Shown here: one piece after another, positions 8,382 to 16,926 of the stretch | How positions within the stretch are numbered: the stretch's first letter is position 1 | How the letters are laid out: the number at the start of each line of letters is the position of its first letter | DNA from: Mycobacterium paraterrae | GTDB taxonomy: Bacteria > Actinomycetota > Actinomycetes > Mycobacteriales > Mycobacteriaceae | Length of the DNA stretch: 64,000 nt | Direction: 5' to 3' | Assembly (NCBI RefSeq): GCF_022430545.2 | Contig: NZ_CP092488.2 | Coordinates: forward strand, 5,456,001-5,520,000 | The notes under the pieces: generated by a model | Told to the model about the DNA's origin: nothing | The model's database searches: none | Seen by the model: the letters and a program-made list of their open reading frames with translations, nothing else | Position numbers and translations under genes: made by a program

Positions 8382-10573
8382 TTGCGGTCCGTCAATCGCC
8401 AGATCGGCCGTTCGGCACCGTCGACCGTGATGGTACCGGCCGCGGTGAATTGCCGGATGTCGCGCATCACCTCATAGACATCGGTGGTGACGAAGATACC
8501 GGATTCGGTTGCACCGCTGCGTAATTGATGGGCCAGATTCACCGCGGCACCCCACATGTCGTAGATGACGCTGGATCGGCCGACCAGCCCACTGACCACA
8601 TTGCCGGTATTGACGCCGGCTCGCAGCGTGAGGTGATAGCCCTTACCAGCGTTGAACCGCTCGACGATGCGCTGCATCTCGACGGCGAAATCGATGGTTC
8701 GCGGGACGCTGTCCAGGCGCGGCACGTTCAGGCCACAACTGGCGAGATAACCATTGTGCACAGTGCGAATCGGTTCGACGCCAAGGGTTTCGGCAGTCGA
8801 GTCGAGTTCGCGCACCAACTCGTCGACAATCCGCACGAGCTCGTCACCGGACAACCCGATGGAGATCTCGTCGAGGCCGATGATGTCGGCGAAGATCACC
8901 GTGACGTCTTGGTGCTCTTGGGCGATGATCTGCTCACCGTCGCGGTAGCGCTGTGCGACAGGCTCGGGCATCAGCGACAGCAGCAATCGGTCGTTCTCCT
9001 TGCGCTGGGCGGTGAGCAGCCCTTCCTTGATCTCCAAATTACGGCTCATCTCGTTGAAAGCCGCAGTGAGACTGCCGATTTCGTCGTGGGTGGTGACCGG
9101 TATCGAGATGTCGTAGTGTCCCGCGCTGATCTCTTCCGCGCCGGCCCGCAGGCGTCGGATGGGCCCGACGAAACGTTGGGCGATCAGCATGGCGAGCACG
9201 CAGAGCAGGAATACCAACGCGGCGGCGGTCACCACCAGTGTGCGGGCGAATGCCGCGATACGCGCGTACGCCTCTTCGCTGTCGCGAGTAGCGAGAATCG
9301 ACCAACGCAGATCGGAATTCGGGATGGCCACCGGCGCATATGCCGTGAGTTCCTGATCTCCTAGATACCCGGTGTCGGTGAGCGTGCCGCTCTGCCCGCG
9401 CTGGGCGGCGCGGAACGCCTTGGTCTCCACGGGCTGAACCAGCGTCGTACCGTGCCAGCGCATCGCCTTGGCGACAATGTCTTCCGGTGTTCCCGCCGCC
9501 ACCGCGTCCCGTTTGTATTTCTCGGGGTCTTCCAAGAACATCCGCGAATCGGAACGCATCAGGCCGTCCGGACCTGCGAGGTACGTCTCGGCCGTTGCTC
9601 CCATGCCGGCGGCCTTCCAGTGCTGATCGGCGGTCATGATCCGGTTGACCTTCGCGATCGGCAGCGGCAGCGCGAGTACCCCGTCGGTCTTACCCGCCAC
9701 ACCGACCGGCGAGACCAGCCACGCGACGGGCATTCCACCGGCCGCCTGGAAAGCCTGGAAGTCGGTGATCCAGACGAAGTCGACGGAGTCTGCGTTCAAG
9801 GCCTTTTCGTAGGCGTCACGCAGATTGGACGCTCGGTACGGACCGGTCAGGATGTTGGTGCCCAACGCCGGACCCTTGTTGACGTTGTAGACCACGTTGC
9901 CGCGGGTGTCGAGAAGCATCGCGTCTCGGTATTCGAAGCGGGTCGCGATCTCGCGAAAGTATTGGTTGAACCGGACATTCGCCGCCGTCCAGGCGCTGCC
10001 GTCACCGGCGTCGACGGGTGGAGCCGACGCGTCGGCGGTCGGAAGTGTGTAGTGCACTTGGAGATAGCGCTGGGCGTTGGTGTCGGGCAGCACCGCGGCC
10101 AGGTCCAGCTTCTGGCCGGTGGTCTGCTGGATCGGCGTGATCAGCTTGTCGGTGTAATACTTGTCCAACGCTTGTTGCCGGCCGGGATCGACTGCCGCGT
10201 CGGCCAATTGGTCGAAGCCGGCGGTGAACGCCTGCACCGCTTCGTCCGCGGTGTAGCCGCGGCTGTAGATCGCCAGCGAGTTCGACAGGTCGGCGAACAG
10301 CATTTCGATTGCGCGCTTTTGGGCCTCACGCAATTGCGTCATGCGCTCGGCCGCGATGGGCAGCAGCGAACGTCGGCCTGACTCATAGGTCACGACACCG
10401 ATGACGGCCAGCGTTGCCAGGCTTGACGCCAGCAGCATCACCATGATTTTCGATTGGATACTCAACCTGGACAGCGGGTTGAAGCCGCGGTGCCGGCGGC
10501 CTGCGACCGGAACCGGTTGCGGGTCCGCTGCCGGATCAGTTGAGCCTTGCGGCGTCAATCGACGTCCTTTCAT
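8378..10573 (-). CDS. Receptor-type class III nucleotide cyclase (HAMP), possibly degenerate
   Basis: 731 residues. Transmembrane helix near residue 45, an extracytoplasmic sensor region of roughly 370 residues, a second helix near 450, HAMP (PIRRLRAGAEEISAGHYDI) and a class III cyclase domain from about 555. The first metal Asp (D563 in FADIIG), the adenine-side Asp (D672) and the Asn (N679) are kept. The base-reading Lys is Arg603, the second metal Asp is Asn607 and the transition-state Arg is Gln683, by manual alignment. It may be weak, inactive, or act with a partner. Equivalent of Rv2435c, which has nearly the same length. It is followed by the CNBD channel with an ATGA overlap. Confidence 0.87.
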   Translation of the reverse strand: MKGRRLTPQGSTDPAADPQPVPVAGRRHRGFNPLSRLSIQSKIMVMLLASSLATLAVIGVVTYESGRRSLLPIAAERMTQLREAQKRAIEMLFADLSNSLAIYSRGYTADEAVQAFTAGFDQLADAAVDPGRQQALDKYYTDKLITPIQQTTGQKLDLAAVLPDTNAQRYLQVHYTLPTADASAPPVDAGDGSAWTAANVRFNQYFREIATRFEYRDAMLLDTRGNVVYNVNKGPALGTNILTGPYRASNLRDAYEKALNADSVDFVWITDFQAFQAAGGMPVAWLVSPVGVAGKTDGVLALPLPIAKVNRIMTADQHWKAAGMGATAETYLAGPDGLMRSDSRMFLEDPEKYKRDAVAAGTPEDIVAKAMRWHGTTLVQPVETKAFRAAQRGQSGTLTDTGYLGDQELTAYAPVAIPNSDLRWSILATRDSEEAYARIAAFARTLVVTAAALVFLLCVLAMLIAQRFVGPIRRLRAGAEEISAGHYDISIPVTTHDEIGSLTAAFNEMSRNLEIKEGLLTAQRKENDRLLLSLMPEPVAQRYRDGEQIIAQEHQDVTVIFADIIGLDEISIGLSGDELVRIVDELVRELDSTAETLGVEPIRTVHNGYLASCGLNVPRLDSVPRTIDFAVEMQRIVERFNAGKGYHLTLRAGVNTGNVVSGLVGRSSVIYDMWGAAVNLAHQLRSGATESGIFVTTDVYEVMRDIRQFTAAGTITVDGAERPIWRLTDRK

Positions 10574-10703
10574 GTCTTACGGCTCAGATCTCGGAGCAGA
10601 ATAACGCCTGTCAACAGGCTTAATGGGGTTTGCCGGAAACCGTTATCAACACGACGTTTGTATCTGCGGGCACTTCTACACAACGTCGGCGCAATGACGC
10701 GGG

Positions 10704-11519
10704 TCAGCGCGGGCTTCGGCGCACGTCGTGTGCGATCGCCAGCCCATCACCGGCGTCGCCGCCACCGGGACTCTGCCGCATCAGCACCCGACTGCGGCTC
10801 GGCGACAGCAGGATCGACACGTAGTGGTGCGGCGTGCCGGATACGAAGGTGAGCCGGTTCAGTCGCAGCAGTGCCGAGCCGATCGGTACATCGAGCAGAG
10901 CCGCATTGCGGGGACCCGCGATCTCGGCGGTGATCTCGTGTTGCATCCGATCGACGACAACCCCTGCACCGGCCAGTAATTCGTAGAGCGGGTTATGCCC
11001 GAGGGCCGACGCGGTCAGCACGCCAGCGAGGCCGGTCGGCAGCCACGCTTCGGTGGTCATCAGCGGCTCGCGGGTCCGGCGCTCACGCCGCACGCGCAGG
11101 ATGTGCAGCATCGGCGCGCTCACACCTAGCGCGTCACCAATCGCCGACGGCGGGATTCGGGTGTCGTGCTCGACCACGTCGGTGAACGTCTGGAATTGCG
11201 TCTGCCGCAAACTGTCCAGATATGAACCGGTCGGCGGCGCGGCGGCCCCGGGGTCCTGCTGCCGGACGAATGACCCGACACCTTGCCGACGTTCGATGTA
11301 GCCCTGCTCGGCCAAGTCCGCCAGGGCACGTCGCACCGTGATGCGCGATACCCCGAATTGATCACACAGCGACTGCTCGGTGGGCAATGCGTCGCCGGGA
11401 TTCAGTGCGCCGCGGGCGATTTCGTCGTGCAGTACCAGAAATAGCTGACGATGCAACGGCACACCGGCCGCCGCGCTCACCGCTCCGCTGGCCTGCTGCA
11501 TGAGGACCAATGTTTCCAC
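10704..11519 (-). CDS. GntR-family (UTRA/HutC-type) transcriptional regulator
   Basis: 271 residues from a GTG start (an ATG at 11501 is an alternative). The N-terminal winged helix-turn-helix includes LCDQFGVSRITVRRALADL and GYIERRQGVGSFV. A C-terminal UTRA ligand-sensing domain follows, with the NPLYELLAG and LLRLNRLTF blocks. It is transcribed away from the MmgE/PrpD operon, with a 24-bp palindrome between the two genes, so it probably represses that operon and is relieved by an organic acid from the pathway. The inducer is not evident from sequence. Confidence 0.9.
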   Translation of the reverse strand: METLVLMQQASGAVSAAAGVPLHRQLFLVLHDEIARGALNPGDALPTEQSLCDQFGVSRITVRRALADLAEQGYIERRQGVGSFVRQQDPGAAAPPTGSYLDSLRQTQFQTFTDVVEHDTRIPPSAIGDALGVSAPMLHILRVRRERRTREPLMTTEAWLPTGLAGVLTASALGHNPLYELLAGAGVVVDRMQHEITAEIAGPRNAALLDVPIGSALLRLNRLTFVSGTPHHYVSILLSPSRSRVLMRQSPGGGDAGDGLAIAHDVRRSPR

Positions 11520-11544
11520 ACTCGCCTTGCCCGACGGTTGTCCA

Positions 11545-11568
11545 AGTTGTTATAACTATATGACAACT
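11545..11568. promoter_or_regulatory. Candidate GntR operator palindrome
   Basis: Near-perfect dyad: outer arms AGTTGT and ACAACT, then one unpaired base on each side, then inner arms ATA and TAT around a 4-base centre. It lies between the divergent GntR gene and the MmgE/PrpD gene, 18 bp before the latter's ATG, where bound repressor would block transcription or early elongation. Its AT-rich core contrasts with the GC-rich surroundings. Confidence 0.7.
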
Positions 11569-11586
11569 AGAAGGAGAGGCTTGTCC

Positions 11587-13023
11587 ATGACCGCATCGCA
11601 GGTCCACCAGGAGGAGGCCACCGATCCGACCGGCCCGACCGGACGGCTGGCGTCTTGGGTGGCAGGTCTGACGCTCGACGACATCCCCCCAGACGTCATC
11701 GACCGGGCGAGACACCTGCTGCTCGACGGCCTGGGCTGCGGCCTGATCGGCGCGCAACTCCCCTGGTCACGGGTGGCCACGGCAGCCGTCCTGGATCTCG
11801 AGAACAGCGGCGACGCTGTTGTCATCGGCACCGGCGGGTCGACCAGCGCGCCCGCGGCCGCGCTGCTCAACGGCACCTTCATCCAGGGCTTCGAGCTCGA
11901 CGACTTCCACCCGATCGCGCCCGTGCACAGCTGCTCGCTGGTCATTCCCGCGCTGTTGTCGACCGTCACCGCGCTCGCGCGGCCCGTCAGCGGCGCCGAC
12001 TTCCTGCTTGCCGCGATCGTCGGACTCGAAGTAGGCCCTCGAGTGGGTTACGCCCTGCACGGCGCACAGATGCTCGACCGCGGATGGCACTCCGGCGCGG
12101 TGTTCGGGACCCACTCGGCGGCAACGGCGTCCGGCAAACTACGCGGCCTGACACCGGCCCAGCTGGAAGACGCCTTGGGATTGGCCGCCACCCAGTCGGG
12201 CGGTTTGATGGCCGCGCAGTACGAGGCGATGAGCAAACGCATGCATCACGGGTTCGCGGCCCGTAACGGCTTTTACGCCGCCGGGCTCGCCGCCGCCCAC
12301 TACACCGGCATCAAGCGGGTCTTCGAGCGTGACTACGGCGGGTTTCTCAGCGTTTTCGGGGAGGGGCACGAGCCCGACGCCTCGTTGCTGACCGATCATC
12401 TCGGTGAGCGCTGGGAGACGTCGATCATCATGGTCAAGTCCTACGCGGTGATGGGCGGCCTGCACGGCGCCGTCGACGCCGCCCGCCGGCTCCGCAAATC
12501 GGTTGTCCCCGAGGATATCTCGAAGATCGACATCACCGTTGGCGAGACGGTCTACAAGCACGGCTGGTGGAATGCGCAGCGGCCGCTCACCGCGATCGGT
12601 GCGCAGATGAACATCGGCTACGCCACCGCCGTGACCCTGCTCGACGGCAACGCGCTGCCCGAGCAGTTCACGCTGGCCCGGCTGGACGCCGACGACGTCT
12701 GGTCGCTGATCGACAAAACCAACGTGCACCTCGACGAGTCGCTGAACGACGCCCCGCTCACCGAGCGGTTCCGCACCGACCTGACCATCACCACCCGCGA
12801 CGGTCAGGTGCACCATGCGCGGGTCGACGCCCCGCACGGGGCACCCTGGGATCCGGTCACCAACGACGAGCTGGTCACCAAATTCCATGCCCTCACCGAC
12901 CGCGTCACCGATCGCGGCCGCGCGACCGCGATCGAGCGGGCGGTCGTCGAGCTCGACGAACTCGGCGACGTCAGCGATCTGCTCGATCTTCTCGCCGCGC
13001 CGGTCGCCGGCGCGCTCGACTGA
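11587..13023 (+). CDS. MmgE/PrpD-family protein (dehydratase or decarboxylase)
   Basis: 478 residues. The family includes 2-methylcitrate dehydratase (PrpD) and cis-aconitate decarboxylase. Family blocks seen are RARHLLLDGLGCGLIGA near the N-terminus, GTHSAATASGKLRGL and HHGFAARNGFYAAGLAAAHY mid-protein, and VKSYAVMGGLHG. The ATG at 11587 follows an AAGGAGAGG ribosome-binding site about 8 nt away and comes after the palindrome; an in-frame ATG lies further upstream on the far side of the palindrome. First gene of a five-gene operon with a lyase and a two-subunit hydro-lyase, so it probably dehydrates or decarboxylates a C5-C7 di- or tricarboxylate. Exact substrate unknown. Confidence 0.85.
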   Translation: MTASQVHQEEATDPTGPTGRLASWVAGLTLDDIPPDVIDRARHLLLDGLGCGLIGAQLPWSRVATAAVLDLENSGDAVVIGTGGSTSAPAAALLNGTFIQGFELDDFHPIAPVHSCSLVIPALLSTVTALARPVSGADFLLAAIVGLEVGPRVGYALHGAQMLDRGWHSGAVFGTHSAATASGKLRGLTPAQLEDALGLAATQSGGLMAAQYEAMSKRMHHGFAARNGFYAAGLAAAHYTGIKRVFERDYGGFLSVFGEGHEPDASLLTDHLGERWETSIIMVKSYAVMGGLHGAVDAARRLRKSVVPEDISKIDITVGETVYKHGWWNAQRPLTAIGAQMNIGYATAVTLLDGNALPEQFTLARLDADDVWSLIDKTNVHLDESLNDAPLTERFRTDLTITTRDGQVHHARVDAPHGAPWDPVTNDELVTKFHALTDRVTDRGRATAIERAVVELDELGDVSDLLDLLAAPVAGALD

Positions 13024-13033
13024 AAGGACAATC

Positions 13034-13915
13034 ATGCCAACCACCCCCGCACGGCAGAACCTGCGCGCGCTGCTCGACACGGGCGAGCTCATCGTCGCGC
13101 CAGGTGTGTTCGACGGGATAACCGCGCACCTGGCTCGCCGCACCGGCCAGACAGCGGCATACATGACCGGCGCGGGTGTCGCCGCGTCAGGGTTCGGCCT
13201 GCCGGACATCGGACTGGTGACCGCCACGGAGATGGCCGAACGGGCCCGGATGCTGGTCGGTGTGCTCGACGATGTTCCGCTGATCGCCGATGCCGACACC
13301 GGGTACGGCGCCACGATCAACGTCGTGCGGACGGTCCGCCTTTACGAGCAGGCCGGGGTAGCCGCAATCCAGTTGGAGGATCAGCAATTTCCGAAACGGT
13401 GTGGGCACCTCGAAGACAAAAACGTCGTCGACGCCGCGGAGTTCGAATGGACACTGACCGCCGCGCTCGATGCTCGCACCGACGACAACCTGCTCGTGAT
13501 CGCGCGGACCGATGCGCGGGCACCGCTCGGTCTGGACGTGGCGATCGACCGAGCGAACGGCTACGCCCGCGCCGGCGCGGACGTCATCTTCGTCGAGGCA
13601 CCGCAGAGCATCGCGGAGATCGAACGCATCGCCAAGGAGGTCGAGGCGCCGCTGCTGATCAATTTGGTGCAAGGCGGGATGACCCCGGTCGAATCGGCCG
13701 CGCGACTGCAGGAGCTCGGGTACGCCATCGCCATCCATCCCAGCAACCCGCTCGGGCGCGCCGTCTTCGGCATGTTGGAGGGCTTCTGCGAACTCAACGG
13801 CAGCGACATCGCCGATCACCTGCCCGGCCGGCCCGCCGAGTTCTTCAACCTGGTCGGCATGGCGGAATGGCTCGAGCTGGACACCAGCTACGCACCCCTG
13901 GAGCACGCACGATGA
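13034..13915 (+). CDS. Isocitrate lyase/PEP-mutase superfamily lyase
   Basis: 293 residues, AAAGGA ribosome-binding site before the ATG. Metal-site block DADTGYG is at 86-92, LEDQ at 114-117, and the mobile catalytic loop KRCGH at 121-125 (C123). That loop marks the methylisocitrate lyase and 2,3-dimethylmalate lyase branch rather than the phosphonate mutases. Such enzymes cleave a 2-methylated malate or isocitrate into pyruvate plus another acid. Ten bases separate it from the PrpD-like gene, and its stop overlaps the next ATG. No methylcitrate synthase is present here, so a dimethylmalate-like substrate is as plausible as methylisocitrate. Confidence 0.85.
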   Translation: MPTTPARQNLRALLDTGELIVAPGVFDGITAHLARRTGQTAAYMTGAGVAASGFGLPDIGLVTATEMAERARMLVGVLDDVPLIADADTGYGATINVVRTVRLYEQAGVAAIQLEDQQFPKRCGHLEDKNVVDAAEFEWTLTAALDARTDDNLLVIARTDARAPLGLDVAIDRANGYARAGADVIFVEAPQSIAEIERIAKEVEAPLLINLVQGGMTPVESAARLQELGYAIAIHPSNPLGRAVFGMLEGFCELNGSDIADHLPGRPAEFFNLVGMAEWLELDTSYAPLEHAR

Positions 13916-15159
13916 GCATGACCATCATCGAAAAAATCTTCGCGCGCAAGGCGGGGCTCGATTCGGTGTCGGTCGGCGACACCGTCGTCGTCGACGTCGA
14001 CATGACCGTGTTGATCGATCTGCAGTTCGCCACCATGTGGATCGAACCCCTGCGCATTCACGATCCCGACAAGCTGGCCATCGTCATGGACCATGCCGTG
14101 CCCGCGCCGACCGTCAAAGACGCAGCCGGCGGCCCGCTGGCCCGGAAGTTCGCCGCAGACTTCGGGATCGACCATTTCTACGACGTCGGCCGCCACGGTA
14201 TCTGCCATCAGGTCATCGCCGAAAACGGCTTGGCCCGCCCCGGGGAAATCTTGGCCTGCACCGACTCGCACACCTGTGCGGCCGGTGCCTACAACACCGC
14301 CGCCCGCGGACTCGGGCCGGCCGAGGTGTATTCGATCATGTGCACCGGCAGCACCTGGTTCCAGGTGGCGCCGACCATCCGCTACCAGCTCGACGGCGTC
14401 AAGCCCGACAGCGTCAGCGGCAAGGACATCTTCTTGCACATCGCCAACGAATACGGCGACGCCGCGAATCTGAACCTCGAGTTCGGTGGCCCAGGCCTGG
14501 CTAGCGTCCCGATGCACGATCGGCGGACCATCGCCACCCAGGGTGCCGAAATATCAGCCGACTTCAGCACATTCGAGCCCGACGCGGTACTCACGTCCTA
14601 TCTCGACGATCGCGGCATCACCGGATACGACGCCGCGGCGCCCGATCCCGACGCGGTGTACCGAGACGTGCGGCGGGTGGATCTGGCCGCGCTGGAACCC
14701 TATGTGGCCCGCCCGGGCACGGTGAGCCGCAACGGGCTGCCGGTCTCGCGGATCGACAAGCAGAAGATCGACCAGGCCTTCATCGGTTCGTGCGCCAACG
14801 GCCAGTTGGAAGACCTGGAGATCGCCGCCAACGTGCTGCGTGGCAACACCGTTGCTCCCGGCGTCCGGTTGCTCGTCACGCCGGCTTCGCAGGCGGTGTA
14901 CCGCGAAGCGATGCGGCTGGGTTTTCTGCAGGACATCGCCGACGCGGGTGCGGTGATCACCAACTCGACCTGTGGCGCCTGCTTCGGCTACCACATGGGC
15001 GTGGTCGGACCCGGCGAGGTGTGTTTGACGTCGAGCACCCGGAACTTCACCGGGCGGATGGGCAGCCCGGATGCCGAGATCTACATGGCCTCGCCGGCCA
15101 CCGTCGCCGCGTCGGCGCTCGCCGGCTATATCACCGACCCTAGGAGTGTGGCTGTATGA
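13912..15159 (+). CDS. Aconitase-family hydro-lyase, large subunit (LeuC/DmdA-like)
   Basis: 415 residues. The [4Fe-4S] ligands are visible as C294 (FIGSCANG) and C354/C357 (NSTCGACFGY), with the TDSHTC block at 117-122. Length and two-subunit layout match isopropylmalate isomerase, homoaconitase and 2,3-dimethylmalate dehydratase large subunits. The setting, with a PrpD-like protein and a lyase rather than leucine genes, argues against leucine synthesis. It overlaps the lyase stop (ATGA) and the small-subunit ATG. Confidence 0.87.
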   Translation: MSMTIIEKIFARKAGLDSVSVGDTVVVDVDMTVLIDLQFATMWIEPLRIHDPDKLAIVMDHAVPAPTVKDAAGGPLARKFAADFGIDHFYDVGRHGICHQVIAENGLARPGEILACTDSHTCAAGAYNTAARGLGPAEVYSIMCTGSTWFQVAPTIRYQLDGVKPDSVSGKDIFLHIANEYGDAANLNLEFGGPGLASVPMHDRRTIATQGAEISADFSTFEPDAVLTSYLDDRGITGYDAAAPDPDAVYRDVRRVDLAALEPYVARPGTVSRNGLPVSRIDKQKIDQAFIGSCANGQLEDLEIAANVLRGNTVAPGVRLLVTPASQAVYREAMRLGFLQDIADAGAVITNSTCGACFGYHMGVVGPGEVCLTSSTRNFTGRMGSPDAEIYMASPATVAASALAGYITDPRSVAV

Positions 15160-15716
15160 CGCTGTCGATATCCGGCAAGGTGTGGGTGTTCGGCGACAAC
15201 CTCAACACCGACGCCATGTATCCCGCGTTCGCGATGAAGATGGATCCACCGGAGGCGGCCAAGCACGTCTTCTACGAGGTCCGCCCCGGCTGGACCGACG
15301 ACGTGTCGCCGGGCGACATCGTGTTGGCCGGCAAGAACTTCGGGCTGGGCTCGTCGCGTCCGGTCGCCGCGTTGTTCACCGAACTCGGCGTCGCCGGTCT
15401 GGTCGCCGAGGAGTTCAACTCGCTGTTCTTCCGCAACGCCGTCAACGCCGGGCTGCCCGCCATGACGCTGCCGGATGCCACGTCGCTGTTCAGCGAAGGC
15501 GACGTCGGAACGTTCGACTTGGCTTCGGGCACATGGCGCAACGAGACGACCGGCGCGTCGGGCGAGGTGCCGACATTGCCCGACCTGATCCTCGACATCA
15601 TCACCAGCGGCGGTGTGCTGCCGAGGCTGGCGGCGCAGGGGTATCTGCCCGCCGAACTCGGCGAGCTGTTGAAGTCAAGTGCGGTCGCGATCCGCGGCGC
15701 GGGCAGCGGCGCATGA
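15156..15716 (+). CDS. Aconitase-family hydro-lyase, small (swivel) subunit
   Basis: 186 residues, the LeuD-type domain that completes the active site of the large subunit. Landmarks: GDNLNTDAMYPA near the start and the substrate-recognition loop GKNFGLGSSRPVA, followed by VAEEFNSLFFRNAVNAGLP. The loop after GSSR differs from typical LeuD (usually GSSREHA), fitting a substrate other than isopropylmalate. The ATG overlaps the large-subunit stop by 4 bp. Confidence 0.87.
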   Translation: MTLSISGKVWVFGDNLNTDAMYPAFAMKMDPPEAAKHVFYEVRPGWTDDVSPGDIVLAGKNFGLGSSRPVAALFTELGVAGLVAEEFNSLFFRNAVNAGLPAMTLPDATSLFSEGDVGTFDLASGTWRNETTGASGEVPTLPDLILDIITSGGVLPRLAAQGYLPAELGELLKSSAVAIRGAGSGA

Positions 15717-16258
15717 TCGGCGCAGTGTTACGTCGCTTCCCGGTCGCCGGCGAGCGTCGAAGTCCCTTTGCCAGTGCTGCGTTCGACGCCGCTGCGGGCA
15801 TCAGCGTCACCAGCTCGGCGTTCGACGACGGTGGCGCAATACCGAAGGTTTGCGCCGGCAAGGGGGTCGGCGACGACAGCTCGCCGCAGCTGAGTTGGTC
15901 GGGAGTGCCGGCACACGCGCGGCAGGTGGTGCTGATTATGGATGACATCGACGTTCCGCTGCCGCGGCCTCTCATTCACTCCATCGCGGTGGTCGATCCC
16001 GGTGTAGAAAACGTCGACACCGGTGCCCTGCGCCCTGGGACACCTGGATTCCGTTTTCTCGCAGGAACCTTGGGGCACCGCGGCTACACGGGCCCACGAC
16101 CGATCCCCCGGCACGGTCCCCATCGTTATCGCTTCCTGGTATTCGCGCTCGACGCGACGATCCCCGACGATGTCAGCAGCTGCAAGGCGTTGCTGCGGGA
16201 AATGGCCGGGCATGTGCTGGCCCGCGGCGTCCTGACCGGAACCTACGAGCGCGCCTAG
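15713..16258 (+). CDS. PEBP-family (YbhB/YbcL-like) protein
   Basis: 181 residues. The phosphatidylethanolamine-binding-protein fold is recognised by QLSWSGVPAHARQVVLI, then DDIDVPLPRPLIHSIAVV and a GPRPIPRHGPHRYRF block (the ligand pocket). No signal peptide. Its ATG overlaps the small-subunit stop (ATGA), so it is translated with the carboxylate operon, although the role there is not obvious. Its TAG stop shares a CTAG with the stop of the opposing DUF2064 gene. Confidence 0.85.
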   Translation: MIGAVLRRFPVAGERRSPFASAAFDAAAGISVTSSAFDDGGAIPKVCAGKGVGDDSSPQLSWSGVPAHARQVVLIMDDIDVPLPRPLIHSIAVVDPGVENVDTGALRPGTPGFRFLAGTLGHRGYTGPRPIPRHGPHRYRFLVFALDATIPDDVSSCKALLREMAGHVLARGVLTGTYERA

Positions 16259-16926
16259 ATGCCCGCTGCCCGGGTGACCTGAGCAAACCGACTCGACGGT
16301 GCACACGAGTCACGCACGCCGGCAATGTCGTCGACAACGTCGACGTCGGCCAGGCGCTCCACCGCGACGACGTCGATACCGTTGTCGCGCAAGGCTTGCG
16401 CGGTCAACTCCCCCGTGTCCGACTGCGACATCGGAACACCGCGTAGGCATTCAGCCGCGGCCGGATCACGTAGCCCGAGGATCCACCAGCCGCCGTCGCA
16501 GGCCTGACCCAGCACCGCCTGAGCGCCCAACAGCGTGCGCGCACAGTCGGTCAACAAGTCGGCGGTCACCTGGGGAGTGTCCATCCCAATCTGCAAGACC
16601 GGAAGCCCGGCACTGACCTCGCCCGCGTCGGCGTGCGCGTTGGCCAGGCGGTCGGCGAACTCGTCACCGCGCTGCCCGATGACCGTGAAATCGCCGAGCC
16701 GACGCCGAATCTCGGCGCCGCCGCACGCGGCGTCCAGATCACCGGTGAGCGCCACCACCCGCGCCGCCACCGGCATGTCGGCCACGGCATCCAAGGTGTC
16801 GAGCAGGGCCGCGGCGGCGATCTCGGCGGCCGCCCGCTCGCCGACCGTCTTCGCCAGCCGCGTCTTCGCCCTCCCGGGTTCCGGCGCTTTGGCAACTACC
16901 AACGCGATCACCGCGAGTGCGCTCAC
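16255..16926 (-). CDS. DUF2064 / TIGR04282-type nucleotidyl- or glycosyltransferase
   Basis: 223 residues, GTG start overlapping the upstream GT2 stop (GTGA). N-terminal VVAKAPEPGRAKTRL is the family signature, and IGMDTPQVT plus GQACDGGWWILGL follow the DUF2064 pattern. Members sit beside GT2 enzymes in actinobacterial sugar clusters and have a GT-A-like fold. The arsenosugar name attached to TIGR04282 should not be taken literally here, as no arsenic gene is nearby. Confidence 0.8.
   Translation of the reverse strand: MSALAVIALVVAKAPEPGRAKTRLAKTVGERAAAEIAAAALLDTLDAVADMPVAARVVALTGDLDAACGGAEIRRRLGDFTVIGQRGDEFADRLANAHADAGEVSAGLPVLQIGMDTPQVTADLLTDCARTLLGAQAVLGQACDGGWWILGLRDPAAAECLRGVPMSQSDTGELTAQALRDNGIDVVAVERLADVDVVDDIAGVRDSCAPSSRFAQVTRAAGI

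Noticed and set aside
11500..11586. Earlier start of the MmgE/PrpD protein
   Set aside because: It would include the palindrome in the coding region and lacks a ribosome-binding site; ATG 11587 has AAGGAGAGG ahead of it.
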